DNA from: Streptomyces sp. man185
Lineage (GTDB): Bacteria; Actinomycetota; Actinomycetes; Streptomycetales; Streptomycetaceae
Assembly (NCBI GenBank): GCA_002551355.1
Contig: NTHE01000029.1
Coordinates: forward strand, 1-64,000
Reading direction: 5' to 3'
DNA length: 64,000 bases
Below, piece after piece: positions 1 through 6,518 of the stretch (position 1 is its first letter; every line of letters begins with the position of its first letter). The position numbers were made by a program, and so were the translations under genes. The notes under the pieces were generated by a model. It did not search any database. It was not told the DNA's origin and saw nothing but the letters and a program-made list of their open reading frames with translations.

Positions 1-23
1 TCAGAGATGTGTATAAGAGACAG
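1..23 (+). other. Nextera adapter remnant (sequencing artefact)
   Basis: Bases 5-23 are AGATGTGTATAAGAGACAG, exactly the 19-bp mosaic end used in Nextera tagmentation libraries. The four bases before it (TCAG) differ by one from the TCGG that precedes the mosaic end in one of the two Nextera adapters. This is library sequence left on a contig end. In translation it gives the tell-tale MYKRQ (plus strand) and VSYTHL (minus strand), so any start codon placed here is false. Confidence 0.96.
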
Positions 24-1202
24 GCGCTCGGCCTGTGGGCCGCCGGCGCCGCGGGGCTGCCCGGCGGCGCCTTCCCGGCCGTCGTCGCCGCGGTGGTGGT
101 GATGGCGGCGGGCGGCTCGGTCGGGCTCTCCGGGGACGCCGGTTCCCTCGTGGGGACGCAGGCCGACCTCTCGGTCCTGCCGCTCTCGGTGACCCTGGTG
201 GGCGCACTCCTGGTCGCCCGGGGCTTTCTCCGGCCGCTGCACCACCGGGCCGTCGCCGGGAGCCGCGAACTGGCCGGCTGGGCGGGCCGCGTCGCCGCCC
301 TGTGGATCGTCGCGCTGATCGTGCTCGCGCTGATCGCCCGGCACACCTTCACCCTCTCGGCCGAGGACCTCACCGGAAGCGGGGCCGGGGACCTCCTCGG
401 CGAGGATCCGAAGGTCGGATTCCGGGCGGAGATCCCCCTCACCCTGGTCTTCGGGCTGCTGTGGCTGGCCGGGGTCCTCGTACTCGCCCTGCTCGTCTCG
501 CGCCGCGCGCCGCTCCCGGCCCGGCTGCTGCGTTTCCAGGAAGCGGTGCGCCCGGCGGCGTTCGCCATGGTGGTGCTGCTTCTGGCGTGCGTCGCGCTCG
601 GCGTCGTCGCCGGAATCATCGTGATGATCACGCGCGGGCACCCCGCCGAAACCGCCGCCGTCCTCCTCCTCGGACTGCCCAACCTGGTCTGGCTCGCGCT
701 CACCCTCGGCCTGGGCGCGTCCTGGGAGGGCAAGGTCGAAGGCCCCTTCGGGCTGCCCATGCCCCAGGTGCTCGACTCCGTCCTGCGCACCCCGGACCTC
801 TCCACCCTGAATCTGAACACCCTCGCCGAACAGGACGGGCGCGTCCGCTGGCTCGTGGTCGTCGTCGCCGTGCTGGTGCTCGCCGCAGCCTTCGTCATGG
901 CGGCCCGGTCGCCCGCCCGGACACGCCTGTGGCAGCACGCGGTCCACATGGCGGTGGCGCTCGCCCTGACCGTGCTGTTCATCTGCCTCACCGCCCGGAT
1001 CTCCGCCCACTACGGGCTGTCGCTCCTGGGCCTCGGGGACCTGGGCGGCGGACTCGGCGGGGAGGTGTCGCTGCGCCCGAAGCTGTGGACGGCGCTCGGC
1101 CTCGCGCTGCTGTGGGGCCTGGTCACCGGCTTCCTCGGCGGTCTCGCGGCCACGCGGGTGCACCGGCGCGGCGAGGTCGTGGAGCCGGGCCCCGATGCCT
1201 GA
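24..1202 (+). CDS. Streptophobe-type polytopic membrane protein, 5'-truncated
   Basis: The frame is open from the adapter junction to TGA at 1200-1202; the N-terminus lies beyond the contig end. The 393 visible residues are strongly hydrophobic, with about nine to ten membrane segments (for example around residues 20-35, 50-60, 95-110, 140-160, 180-205, 210-235, 280-295, 315-330 and 360-380), separated by short loops rich in Gly and Asp. Composition and layout resemble the Streptomyces 'streptophobe' family, which has no known biochemical role and is often found beside Ser/Thr kinase genes, as it is here. It converges on the kinase gene with 78 bp between stops. Family assignment is from memory of the pattern. 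Confidence 0.7.
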   Translation, partial: ALGLWAAGAAGLPGGAFPAVVAAVVVMAAGGSVGLSGDAGSLVGTQADLSVLPLSVTLVGALLVARGFLRPLHHRAVAGSRELAGWAGRVAALWIVALIVLALIARHTFTLSAEDLTGSGAGDLLGEDPKVGFRAEIPLTLVFGLLWLAGVLVLALLVSRRAPLPARLLRFQEAVRPAAFAMVVLLLACVALGVVAGIIVMITRGHPAETAAVLLLGLPNLVWLALTLGLGASWEGKVEGPFGLPMPQVLDSVLRTPDLSTLNLNTLAEQDGRVRWLVVVVAVLVLAAAFVMAARSPARTRLWQHAVHMAVALALTVLFICLTARISAHYGLSLLGLGDLGGGLGGEVSLRPKLWTALGLALLWGLVTGFLGGLAATRVHRRGEVVEPGPDA

Positions 1203-1221
1203 ACCGCCCTCACCGGCGCTC

Positions 1222-1275
1222 GAACCGGCCTTGGGGGAAGTCCAGCCGGAACCGGCCTTGGGGGAAGCCCAGCCG
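1222..1275. repeat. 27-bp tandem duplication between convergent genes
   Basis: Two adjacent 27-bp units, 1222-1248 and 1249-1275, each starting GAACCGGCCTTGGGGGAAG, differ at one base (T1241 against C1268). They fill the gap between the membrane protein stop and the kinase stop. Read on the plus strand they give a 9-residue in-frame repeat (EPALGE(V/A)QP), but no ribosome site or coding context supports translation. Confidence 0.85.
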
Positions 1276-1280
1276 TCAGC

Positions 1281-2291
1281 TCAGCCGGTCCCCGGGAACA
1301 CCGGGGCGGCCCAGCGCGGGGGTCGGGGCGGCGGTTCGGGGGCGGCCGACCAGGAACCGGCCGGTGCGTCCACCCGGGTCGGCGGATGCTCGCCGGGCCC
1401 GATGCCCGCCGCCGCGGCCCGCAGTGCGGCGACGAACCGCAGACAGGTCTCGTAACGGTCCTCCGGGGACTTGGCGAGCGCCTTCGCCAGTACGCCGTCG
1501 ACCGCGGCGGGCAGCGCGGGCCGCAGCCCGCTCGGCGGGGCGGGCGGATCGTACTGATGGGCCCACAACAGCGCCATGTCGTCGTCCCGCTGGAAGGGCG
1601 GCGCCCCGGTCAGGGTCTCCTGGACGACACAGGCGAGGCTGTACACGTCGCACCGCCCGTCCACAGGCCGCCCGGAGATCTGTTCCGGCGCCACGTAGTC
1701 GAGGGTCCCGACGAACTGGCCGACCGTGGTGAACCCGGTCAGCGACAGCGACTTCTTCGTCAGCCCGAAGTCCGTGAGGTACACGTGCTCCGGATGGTCG
1801 CTGTCGGTGCCCGCCGCCACCAGGATGTTGCCGGGCTTCACATCCCGGTGCACCAGGTCGTGGTCATGGGCCGCGTCGAGCGCGGACGCCACCTGCGCGG
1901 CGATCCGGACGGCGGCCGTCAGGTCCAGCGGCCCGCGCCGGTCGATCAGGACGCGCAGATCCGCGCCCGCGACGAACCGCATGGCGATGTAGAGGAGCCC
2001 TTCCGTCTCGCCCGCTTCGAACACCGGCACGATGTGGGGGTGGTCGATCGCGGCCGCTACGCGCGACTCGTGCGTGAACCGCTGCCGGAAGGTGTCGTTG
2101 CGGGCCAGTTCGGGCGCCAGCAGCTTCAGCGCGACGATCCGGTCCAGCCGCAGGTCCTTGGCGCGGTAGACGACCGCCATCCCCCCTCGGCCGATCTCGG
2201 CCTCCACGAGATAGCTCGCGATCCGCTTGCCGACGAGATCGTCCTCCCGCCCGGTCGGCAGCCCGGCGTCGTGCGACGGAGGAGGAGCCAT
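1281..2291 (-). CDS. Soluble Hanks-type serine/threonine protein kinase
   Basis: 336 residues. The kinase domain spans about residues 25-285: glycine loop GRGGMAVVY (34-42), ATP-anchoring Lys56 (VALKLL), helix-C Glu75, catalytic loop HRDVKPGN with Asp150, DFG Asp174, and an APE motif (VAPEQ). There is no transmembrane segment and no PASTA or other sensor domain, unlike PknB-type kinases. The tail (about 286-336) is Pro/Ala rich and contains PPTRVDAP, a copy of the PTR motif repeated in the upstream gene product. The ATG at 2289-2291 lies 6 nt past the previous stop with a GGTGA ribosome site. It is the last gene of a three-gene minus-strand operon (FHA-ABC, Thr-repeat protein, kinase), so its likely substrates are encoded just upstream. 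Substrate assignment is inference. Confidence 0.93.
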   Translation of the reverse strand: MAPPPSHDAGLPTGREDDLVGKRIASYLVEAEIGRGGMAVVYRAKDLRLDRIVALKLLAPELARNDTFRQRFTHESRVAAAIDHPHIVPVFEAGETEGLLYIAMRFVAGADLRVLIDRRGPLDLTAAVRIAAQVASALDAAHDHDLVHRDVKPGNILVAAGTDSDHPEHVYLTDFGLTKKSLSLTGFTTVGQFVGTLDYVAPEQISGRPVDGRCDVYSLACVVQETLTGAPPFQRDDDMALLWAHQYDPPAPPSGLRPALPAAVDGVLAKALAKSPEDRYETCLRFVAALRAAAAGIGPGEHPPTRVDAPAGSWSAAPEPPPRPPRWAAPVFPGTG

Positions 2292-2297
2292 CGCCCG

Positions 2298-3248
2298 TCA
2301 CCGCCCCGTATCGCCCGACGCCCCGCCACCGGGCGGTTCGTCGGGTCCGGCGACGGTGATCGCCCGGGTGGGCTCGGGGCCGTCGGGGGCGACGATGCGG
2401 GTGGGTTCGGGTTCGTCGGGCGGTGAGACGGGCCTGGAGCCCCCCGCGTCAGGGGACACCACACGCGTCGGTTCCGGGCCTTCGGGAGGCGCGAGGCGGG
2501 TGGGTTGGGCCTCGTCGGGGGTGGCGATGCGGGTCGGTTCGGCTTCGTCCTGGGTGACGACGCGGGTCGGTTCGGGTGCGTCGGGAGTGACCACGCGGGT
2601 GGGCTCGGGGCCCTCCGGCGGTACCCCGCGGGTCGGCTCCGGTTCCTTTCCGGCCGCGACCCGAGGAGGCTCCGGCGCCGGTGCGCCCGATGCCTCCGAC
2701 GCCGCCCCGGATGCCCGTCCTGCCGCTCCCCGGCCTTCCGGCTCCTGGCTCGCCGCTCCCGGGCCCGCCTCCGCCGCGTACGTGCTCAGCCGGGTCCCGT
2801 CACAGAAGACCCACCGCTCGTGCTCGGCGTCGTACAGCCACACCGACTCCCCGTCCACCACCATCCCCACCCGCAGCCCCCGCGTCCGCTGCCGGAAACC
2901 CTCCCCGTCGCTGCGGCCCTCGGCCAGGTCCTGGGCCGCCCGGCGATACCGGCTCAGCGACTCCTCCGCCCTGCCCAGCAGCGGTCGCGGGTCCGCCGTG
3001 CGCGCGAGCGGCGCCCCGGCGGCGGGAGGCGTCTGCGGTACGGAGACGAGAAGGCGGCCGTCGACCCAGGCCGACCAGCCGTTGGAACAGGCGACATAGG
3101 CCCAGTCCCCGCGCCGGTCCCGCAACTCCACCGGCAGCAGGGCGTCCAGGGGATCGGTGGGCCGGGCGACGTCAGGAGACTCCCACGCCGACAGGCCGTC
3201 CGGCGGGACGACGTGCGTGGGGCGGAATTCCGGGGTCGGGGTCGCCAT
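2298..3248 (-). CDS. Protein with eight Pro-Thr-Arg repeats, putative kinase substrate
   Basis: 316 residues, no signal peptide or membrane segment. Residues about 1-150 are folded-looking: a small beta-rich stretch around WAYVACSNGWSAWVDG, a helical part (LSRYRRAAQDLAEG) and a second beta part (GESVWLYDAEHERWVFCDG). Residues about 150-200 are an Ala/Glu/Pro linker. Residues about 200-305 hold eight copies of a motif of the form PEPTR(V/I)V(T/S)PD, spaced 11 to 20 residues apart, with Thr and Arg invariant. I do not recognise the family. It sits between a Ser/Thr kinase (6 bp downstream) and a twin-FHA transporter (9 bp upstream). FHA domains bind phosphothreonine and favour an aliphatic residue at +3, which six of the eight repeats have. 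A phosphorylated docking tail is therefore a reasonable guess. Confidence 0.8.
   Translation of the reverse strand: MATPTPEFRPTHVVPPDGLSAWESPDVARPTDPLDALLPVELRDRRGDWAYVACSNGWSAWVDGRLLVSVPQTPPAAGAPLARTADPRPLLGRAEESLSRYRRAAQDLAEGRSDGEGFRQRTRGLRVGMVVDGESVWLYDAEHERWVFCDGTRLSTYAAEAGPGAASQEPEGRGAAGRASGAASEASGAPAPEPPRVAAGKEPEPTRGVPPEGPEPTRVVTPDAPEPTRVVTQDEAEPTRIATPDEAQPTRLAPPEGPEPTRVVSPDAGGSRPVSPPDEPEPTRIVAPDGPEPTRAITVAGPDEPPGGGASGDTGR
2350..2645 (-). repeat. Degenerate tandem repeat encoding the PTR motifs
   Basis: Eight imperfect units of roughly 33 to 60 bp inside the preceding gene, each encoding (E/Q)PTR followed by two mostly aliphatic residues. On the plus strand they appear as repeated GCGGGT(G/C)GG(C/T)TC blocks. 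Codon choice varies between units while Thr-Arg is kept, which points to selection on the protein rather than recent slippage. Confidence 0.8.
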
Positions 3249-3257
3249 GGAACCACC

Positions 3258-5621
3258 TCACTTCCGCATGACCGCGGGCTCGTGCCGCCTCAGCAGTTTG
3301 GTGACCACGTATCCGAAGACGAGCGAGAGCACGACCATCATGCCCATGTTGAGCAGCCAGACCCCCGCCGAGTGCCCGAAGAGCGGATCGGAGGTCAGCT
3401 CGCCCGGCACGATCCGCGCCAGATCGATCGTCCCGGCCATCGCGCCGAGCGCCCACCGCGACGGCACCAGCCAGGACAGCTGCTCCACCCCGGGCACCCC
3501 GTTCAGCTTGAGCAGCGCGCCGCAGAAGACGACCTGCACGATGGCGAGGAGGACGAGCAGCGGCATCGTCACCTCCTCCTTGCGCACCAGCGCGGAGACC
3601 AGGAGGCCGAGCATCATCGCGGTGAAGGACAGCAGGGCCACGGCCAGCGTGATCTCCACGAGTGGCGGCAGGAACACCCCTTCGCCGCCCGGTGCGTTGA
3701 GATCGACGCCCACCAGTCCCACCAGGGTGAGCACCACGGCCTGGAGGACGGTGATGGTTCCGAGCACCACGATCTTCGACATCAGGTACGCGGATCTGGA
3801 CAGCCCGACGGCTCTCTCCCGCTGGTAGATCACCCGTTCCTTGACCAACTCACGAACCGCGTTGGCCGCTCCGGTCAGCACGCCGCCCACGCACAGGATC
3901 AGCAGGGCGTTCATCGCCGTTTCCTGGGTGAGCCGGCTGCCGGCCAGGGCGCGGGCCATGGCTCCCATGACGAAGGGCAGCGCGATCATGATGATCAGGA
4001 ACGTCCGGTCCGCGCTCAGCGCGGAGGCGTAGCGGCGCACCAGGGTGTTGAGTTGCGCACCCCAGTTGCGGGTCTTGGGCGGTGGCGCGACCAGTGTTCC
4101 GGGCGCGGCCGGCGGCAGATGGGGCTGGGCCGTGGCGTTGTCGATGTACTGGCGGCGGAAGGGCGAGCCGGCGTAGGTGGCCGCCCAGTCGCGGTCGCGG
4201 TCGTTCTCGAACGCCTCGAACGCCTCCGGCCACTCCTCGAAACCGAAGAAGGCGAGGGCGTCCTCCGGGGGGCCGTAATAGGCGATGCGGCCTCCGGGCG
4301 CGAGGACGAGCAGCCGGTCGCAGACCTCCAGGCTCAGCACGCTGTGCGTCACCACGATGACGGTACGGCCGTCGTCGGCCAGTCCGCGCAGCATGTGCAT
4401 GACGGACCGGTCCATGCCGGGGTCCAGCCCCGAGGTCGGCTCGTCGAGGAAGAGGAGCGAAGGCTTCGTCAGCAGCTCCAGGGCCACGCTCACCCGCTTG
4501 CGCTGGCCGCCCGAGAGCGAGTGGATCGGCTGGTCGGCGCGCTGTTCGAGGCCGAGTTCCTGGATCACCTCGGCGACCCGGGCCTGCCGCTCCGCCTTCG
4601 CGGTGTCCTGCGGGAAGCGGAGCTCGGCGGCGTAACCGAGGGCTTTCCGGACGGTCAGCTGCGCGTGCAGGATGTCGTCCTGCGGTACGAGGCCGATGCG
4701 CTGGCGCAGCTCGGCGAAGTCCCGGTAGAGGTCACGGCCGTCGTAGAGCACCGTGCCGCTGTCGGCCGGGCGCTGGCCGGTGAGCGCGTTGAGCAGGGTG
4801 GACTTGCCCGCGCCGCTGGGCCCCACCACGCCGAGCAGGCACTTCTCGCCGACGGGGAAGGAGACCTTGTCCAGCAGGGTCTTGCCGCCCTTGCCCGCCC
4901 GGCCGACCGTCACCTCCAGATCCTGGACGTCCAGCGAGACCTCGCCGGTGTCCACGAACTCCTGGAGGGAGTCGCCGACCAGACAGAACGCGGAGTGGCC
5001 GATGCCGACGATGTCGCCGGGACCGACGAGACCGCGGGCGACCGGCTGACCGTTGAGGAAGGTTCCGTTGTGGCTGCCGAGGTCGGCGATCTCGTGCCCG
5101 CCGTCGGGCAGGGCCCGGAGTTCGGCGTGGTGGCGCGATACCACGAGGTCGTCGATGACGAGATCGTTGGAGGCGTCGCGGCCGATGCGGACGGTCTTCG
5201 TCGGCAGCGGCCGGACCGTCGTCGGCTGCCGGAACGTACCGGTCGCCGCGGGCATCGACACGGCCGACGGGCGCTCCGCGGCGGGGGCGGGCGCGGGAGG
5301 TTCCCGGCCCAGCAGGACGGCGCGCGGTCCGTCGCTCGGATTGCCGAAGCGGATCTCGCTGCCCGCGCCGACGTCCGAGGCGTGGATGCGCCGGCCGGCG
5401 GTGTACGTCCCGTTGGTGCTGTCCTCGTCCTCGATGGTCCAGTGACCGGCCTCGGGGTGCAGGATCGCGTGGTGCCAGGAGACCCGGCTGTCATCGATGA
5501 CGATGTCGCTCCCGGGGTCGCGCCCGACATGGTAGTCCCGGCTCGGACTCATCACCGTGGAGCCCAGATCGGTCTCCAGAACGAGTTCGGGCGCAGTCGG
5601 CGTTGCAGGCCGCTCTCCCAT
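3258..5621 (-). CDS. Twin-FHA ABC transporter (ATPase and permease fused)
   Basis: 787 residues. Two FHA domains come first: one at about 25-105 (GRDPGSD, SRVSWHH, STNGT) and one at about 135-215 (GRDASND, VSRHH, HNGTFLNG), both with the Arg, Ser and Asn residues that bind phosphothreonine. An ABCG-type ATPase follows at about 225-460, with Walker A GPSGAGKST, signature LSGGQRKR and Walker B LLFLDEPTSGLD. The C-terminal half has six membrane helices of the ABC-2 type. The layout matches Mycobacterium tuberculosis Rv1747, an exporter controlled by the kinase PknF. First gene of the operon with the Thr-repeat protein and the kinase. Transport substrate unknown. The ATG at 5619-5621 has no Shine-Dalgarno sequence; the message is probably leaderless. 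Confidence 0.93.
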   Translation of the reverse strand: MGERPATPTAPELVLETDLGSTVMSPSRDYHVGRDPGSDIVIDDSRVSWHHAILHPEAGHWTIEDEDSTNGTYTAGRRIHASDVGAGSEIRFGNPSDGPRAVLLGREPPAPAPAAERPSAVSMPAATGTFRQPTTVRPLPTKTVRIGRDASNDLVIDDLVVSRHHAELRALPDGGHEIADLGSHNGTFLNGQPVARGLVGPGDIVGIGHSAFCLVGDSLQEFVDTGEVSLDVQDLEVTVGRAGKGGKTLLDKVSFPVGEKCLLGVVGPSGAGKSTLLNALTGQRPADSGTVLYDGRDLYRDFAELRQRIGLVPQDDILHAQLTVRKALGYAAELRFPQDTAKAERQARVAEVIQELGLEQRADQPIHSLSGGQRKRVSVALELLTKPSLLFLDEPTSGLDPGMDRSVMHMLRGLADDGRTVIVVTHSVLSLEVCDRLLVLAPGGRIAYYGPPEDALAFFGFEEWPEAFEAFENDRDRDWAATYAGSPFRRQYIDNATAQPHLPPAAPGTLVAPPPKTRNWGAQLNTLVRRYASALSADRTFLIIMIALPFVMGAMARALAGSRLTQETAMNALLILCVGGVLTGAANAVRELVKERVIYQRERAVGLSRSAYLMSKIVVLGTITVLQAVVLTLVGLVGVDLNAPGGEGVFLPPLVEITLAVALLSFTAMMLGLLVSALVRKEEVTMPLLVLLAIVQVVFCGALLKLNGVPGVEQLSWLVPSRWALGAMAGTIDLARIVPGELTSDPLFGHSAGVWLLNMGMMVVLSLVFGYVVTKLLRRHEPAVMRK

Positions 5622-5627
5622 GCCTTA

Positions 5628-5633
5628 ATTCTA
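5628..5633 (-). promoter_or_regulatory. Candidate -10 element for a leaderless message
   Basis: On the minus strand TAGAAT lies exactly 6 nt before the ATG of the FHA-ABC gene, the spacing expected when transcription starts on the A of the start codon. No purine-rich ribosome site is present at the normal distance. No good -35 hexamer is visible 16-18 bp further upstream. Confidence 0.45.
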
Positions 5634-5731
5634 CCGATACGTCACGATCGGCGCCCGCCGTCGGGAGTCGCCCCGCTCGTCGGGCGTCTTCCCTGCCGGG
5701 TGAGGGTGTCGAGGCTTTCGTCTTCTCGCCC

Positions 5732-6148
5732 TCAGCGCGGCACGGTGGCCAGGATGACCTTCCCGCCGCCGGCCGCGTCACGGACCCGTACCTCATGGGC
5801 CAGTCGCTGGACCATGGGCCAGCCGAAGCCGCCGGTCCGGCCCGTCAGGTCGGGCGTCCGGTCCTGAGGGTGCGCCGGGCTCGGGTCGGTGACCCGGACG
5901 TGGACGCCCCTGCGGTCCGCGGTCAGCCGCAGCGCGGTGACGGCCCCCGCGTGCAGGACGGCATTGGTGACCAGCTCCGACACGAGGAGCAGGAGATTCT
6001 GGACCGTATGCGAGGTCGGCGCGGGATGCAGCCGCGCGACGAAGGTGCTGACGGCATCCCGTGCGTCGGCGGCCTTCTCCGGCCTGCAGACGAAATCGGT
6101 ACGGGTCTCGCCGTCCGGTGCAAACGTCATCAGAATACGGTCGTTCAT
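5732..6148 (-). CDS. Anti-sigma-factor-type ATP-binding protein (HATPase_c, RsbW-like)
   Basis: 138 residues from ATG 6148. A single GHKL ATPase fold: N box ELVTNAVLHA at about residues 56-65, D-x-S/P motif VTDPSPA near 88-94, and G2 box GGFGWPMVQRLA near 107-118. These small Streptomyces proteins act as anti-sigma factors or stand-alone kinases that phosphorylate STAS-domain antagonists; no partner gene is adjacent. A GTG nine bases upstream (6157) is also in frame, but the ATG has the better ribosome site (GGTGGA), so I prefer it. It is 110 bp upstream of the FHA-ABC gene on the same strand and probably transcribed separately. Confidence 0.85.
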   Translation of the reverse strand: MNDRILMTFAPDGETRTDFVCRPEKAADARDAVSTFVARLHPAPTSHTVQNLLLLVSELVTNAVLHAGAVTALRLTADRRGVHVRVTDPSPAHPQDRTPDLTGRTGGFGWPMVQRLAHEVRVRDAAGGGKVILATVPR

Positions 6149-6518
6149 GGCTTCCACCCCGTCGCGTGAGCTTTCCGGCTGCAGTTCGCGTACCCGCGAA
6201 TCGGTACTTCATGGAAATCGGCCGGGGAGGGCGCGCGCAGTACGCCGAACGGCCCAGCCCTTGTCTTCGCCCCCGCGCCCTCCTCCGTCAGGTCCCCTTC
6301 GATGAGGCGCCGCCCGTGCGTCGACGTTCTCTTGCGTCGGGCGGCTCGCGCGGCGCGGCTCGCGTCGAGGCGGCCTTGCGTGGAGTGGACATTTTCTATC
6401 GTTGAAAATTCTGCGTGCACGACCGTTGTGCAGTGTTTGGTGTTGTGGCTCAATGTTCGACTATGTGCAGTGCCTCACAGGTTCGAGGCACCCCCGGCTC
6501 TTCGACGAGGACGACGCC
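6149..6518. other. Intergenic regulatory region upstream of the PA14-GH2 gene
   Basis: 370 bp with no credible gene. It separates the divergent anti-sigma-type gene from the GH2 gene. The right half (about 6385-6480) is unusually AT rich for this genome and holds the inverted repeat at 6391-6409. No RNA gene or further repeat is apparent. Confidence 0.6.
6391..6409. promoter_or_regulatory. Candidate LacI-family operator upstream of GH2
   Basis: ATTTTC (6391-6396) and GAAAAT (6404-6409) form a perfect 6-bp inverted repeat around TATCGTT. The right half, CGTTGAAAAT, recurs base for base at 16917-16926 in the GH127/importer promoter region. A hexamer TATCGT within the site could serve as a -10 element, so binding here would block transcription. 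Confidence 0.5.

Noticed and set aside
1195..1455. Short plus-strand frame with a 9-residue repeat
   Set aside because: The repeat is the 27-bp tandem duplication in an intergenic gap and overlaps the kinase gene; no ribosome site.
2505..5867. 1120-codon open frame on the plus strand
   Set aside because: Antisense to the Thr-repeat protein and FHA-ABC genes, both of which have clear motifs; the frame has none.
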